Position numbers and translations under genes: made by a program
Assembly (NCBI GenBank): GCA_002689905.1
Contig: NZIN01000022.1
Coordinates: forward strand, 1 to 7,731
Direction of reading: 5' to 3'
DNA: 7,731 bases
Source: Rickettsiales bacterium
GTDB taxonomy: Bacteria; Pseudomonadota; Alphaproteobacteria; TMED109
Shown: one piece after another, positions 6,765-7,731 of the stretch
Position numbering within the stretch: position 1 is the stretch's first letter
How the letters are laid out: the number at the start of each line of letters is the position of its first letter
The notes under the pieces: generated by a model
The model's input: only the letters and a program-made list of their open reading frames with translations
Told to the model about the DNA's origin: nothing
Database searches by the model: none

Positions 6765-7731
6765 AATATAAATTACTTTCAAAGTCATTAATTATTGTAG
6801 TTTCTTTTAAAATATCCTGAGTATTTGCTTTATAAGAACCTTTTACAAATGCTTCATAAATAACATTTTTACTTTCTGAATTAACTTTTTTTCCTGACAA
6901 ATAATCTATTTTTATCATTTCAATGCCTTCTGGTACTAAAAATGGTCTATTTTCTTTATTTTCTAATGCTTTTTTCATGAATGAAGCAAATATTGGAGCT
7001 GCCACTTTTCCTCCTGTCTCTTTATCTCCTAATGTTTTAGGAGTATCATATCCTACAAAAACTCCAACTACATATTGTGGAGAAAAGCCTAAAAACCAAG
7101 CATCCATATTGTCATTAGTTGTACCAGTTTTTCCAGCTAAGGATAAATTAAGTTTTCTTAAAGATCTCGCAGTTCCTCTAGTTGTCACTCCTTTTAACAT
7201 CCAGGTAATTTGAAAAGCATGATTTCCATCAATAACTTTTTCTCCCTCTGGAAATAAAATTGGCCTGACAAATTCTTTACTATTACTACCCTCACACTTT
7301 TTGCAAATTCTATTATCTCTTCTAAATATTACTTTACCTTCTCTATTTTGCACTTTTTCTATTAATGCTGGATAATTATACCTTCCACCATTAACAAAGG
7401 TTGCATAAGCAGCAGCCAAATTTATTAATGTGGTTTCCGTAGATCCTAGTGATGATGCTAATAATGGAGGAAAACTTCCTAGTCTAAATCTTTTAGCTAC
7501 ATCTACTATTTTTTTCATACCTATTTCATTAGCTAATCTTACTGTCATAACATTTCTAGATTTTTCTAGTCCTATCCTTAAAGTAGACGGCCCATAAAAA
7601 ATCCCAGAATAGTTTTTTGGTTTCCACTTTTCTAAACCAGGCCCTTGATCAATAACTAAAGGTGAATCTAATATTTTAGTATTAGGCAAGTATCCATTTT
7701 CTAAAGCAGCTAAATAAACAAAAGGCTTAAA
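6763..7731 (-). CDS. mrcA: Penicillin-binding protein 1A, C-terminal transpeptidase part (5' truncated by window edge)
   Basis: This is a class A PBP, a bifunctional periplasmic enzyme anchored in the inner membrane that polymerises and cross-links peptidoglycan. The frame is open to the right edge, so 322 C-terminal residues are visible, under half of a typical PBP1A; the membrane anchor and glycosyltransferase domain are outside. The first visible residues, FKPFVYLAALENGY, follow the active-site SxxK: its Lys is at 7728-7726, while the catalytic Ser lies just beyond the edge. The SxN motif is SRN (7560-7552) and KTG is in AGKTGTTNDNMDAWFLGFSP (KTG at 7131-7123). A TTG at 7687-7689 begins a shorter ORF but is an internal Leu codon. 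A CxxC pair (RICKKCEG, 7305-7294) sits in an insertion between the SxN and KTG motifs. The stop is TAG and overlaps the prfB ribosome binding site. The mrcA-prfB order is, to my recollection, common in Alphaproteobacteria. Confidence 0.96.
   Translation of the reverse strand, partial: FKPFVYLAALENGYLPNTKILDSPLVIDQGPGLEKWKPKNYSGIFYGPSTLRIGLEKSRNVMTVRLANEIGMKKIVDVAKRFRLGSFPPLLASSLGSTETTLINLAAAYATFVNGGRYNYPALIEKVQNREGKVIFRRDNRICKKCEGSNSKEFVRPILFPEGEKVIDGNHAFQITWMLKGVTTRGTARSLRKLNLSLAGKTGTTNDNMDAWFLGFSPQYVVGVFVGYDTPKTLGDKETGGKVAAPIFASFMKKALENKENRPFLVPEGIEMIKIDYLSGKKVNSESKNVIYEAFVKGSYKANTQDILKETTIINDFESNLY

Noticed and set aside
6923..7213. Plus-strand 96-residue ORF
   Set aside because: It is antisense to the strongly conserved KTG region of mrcA and so is a shadow.
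1..7731. A novel defence or mobile system
   Set aside because: Apart from one repeat-protein fragment and one small exported protein, every gene is a recognisable core gene in an ordinary context. There are no integrase, transposase, toxin, nuclease or effector signatures.

Overview
The window is about 7.7 kb of very AT-rich, gene-dense bacterial chromosome. GC content looks well below 30% by eye, but I did not compute it. Gene content and order (mrcA followed by prfB; bcp divergent from a large AsmA/YhdP-like gene that converges on tyrS) suggest a streamlined, low-GC alphaproteobacterium, for example a SAR11-like marine lineage or another reduced-genome group. This is inferred from gene order and protein character, not from a phylogenetic marker. 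There is no rRNA, tRNA, CRISPR array, insertion sequence, phage gene or other mobile element that I can support. No stretch longer than 43 bases lacks a gene.

Layout, left to right. Bases 1-1949 hold a tightly packed plus-strand gene string. It starts with the 3' end of a charged, repeat-bearing protein that enters from the left edge. Next, joined by a 4-base ATGA overlap, is a small exported, possibly lipid-anchored protein of unknown function. Two bases later comes tyrS (tyrosyl-tRNA synthetase). tyrS overlaps tail-to-tail by 8 bases with a long minus-strand gene (1942-5142) for an inner-membrane-anchored AsmA/YhdP-like envelope protein. A 43-base divergent spacer separates that gene from bcp (5186-5647, thiol peroxidase). 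bcp converges, 8 bases apart, on prfB (peptide chain release factor 2), which is read from the right. prfB follows mrcA (penicillin-binding protein 1A) by 8 bases on the minus strand, and mrcA runs off the right edge.

The clearest regulatory element is in prfB. The true gene starts at 6754, not at the downstream TTG at 6651. It carries the classic autoregulatory programmed +1 frameshift: an internal AGGAGG, three bases, then CTT TGA C. With the shift the product is 365 residues, the same length as E. coli RF2.

Functionally the window mixes translation (tyrS, prfB), envelope biogenesis (mrcA, the YhdP-like protein, the small exported protein) and peroxide defence (bcp). These are ordinary core genes. 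I found no evidence of an undescribed multi-gene system. The items most worth a second look are the near-perfect 48-base coding tandem repeat at the left edge, the unrecognised small protein coupled to tyrS, the altered cysteine layout in Bcp, and the RF2 frameshift with its RF1-dependent final stop.
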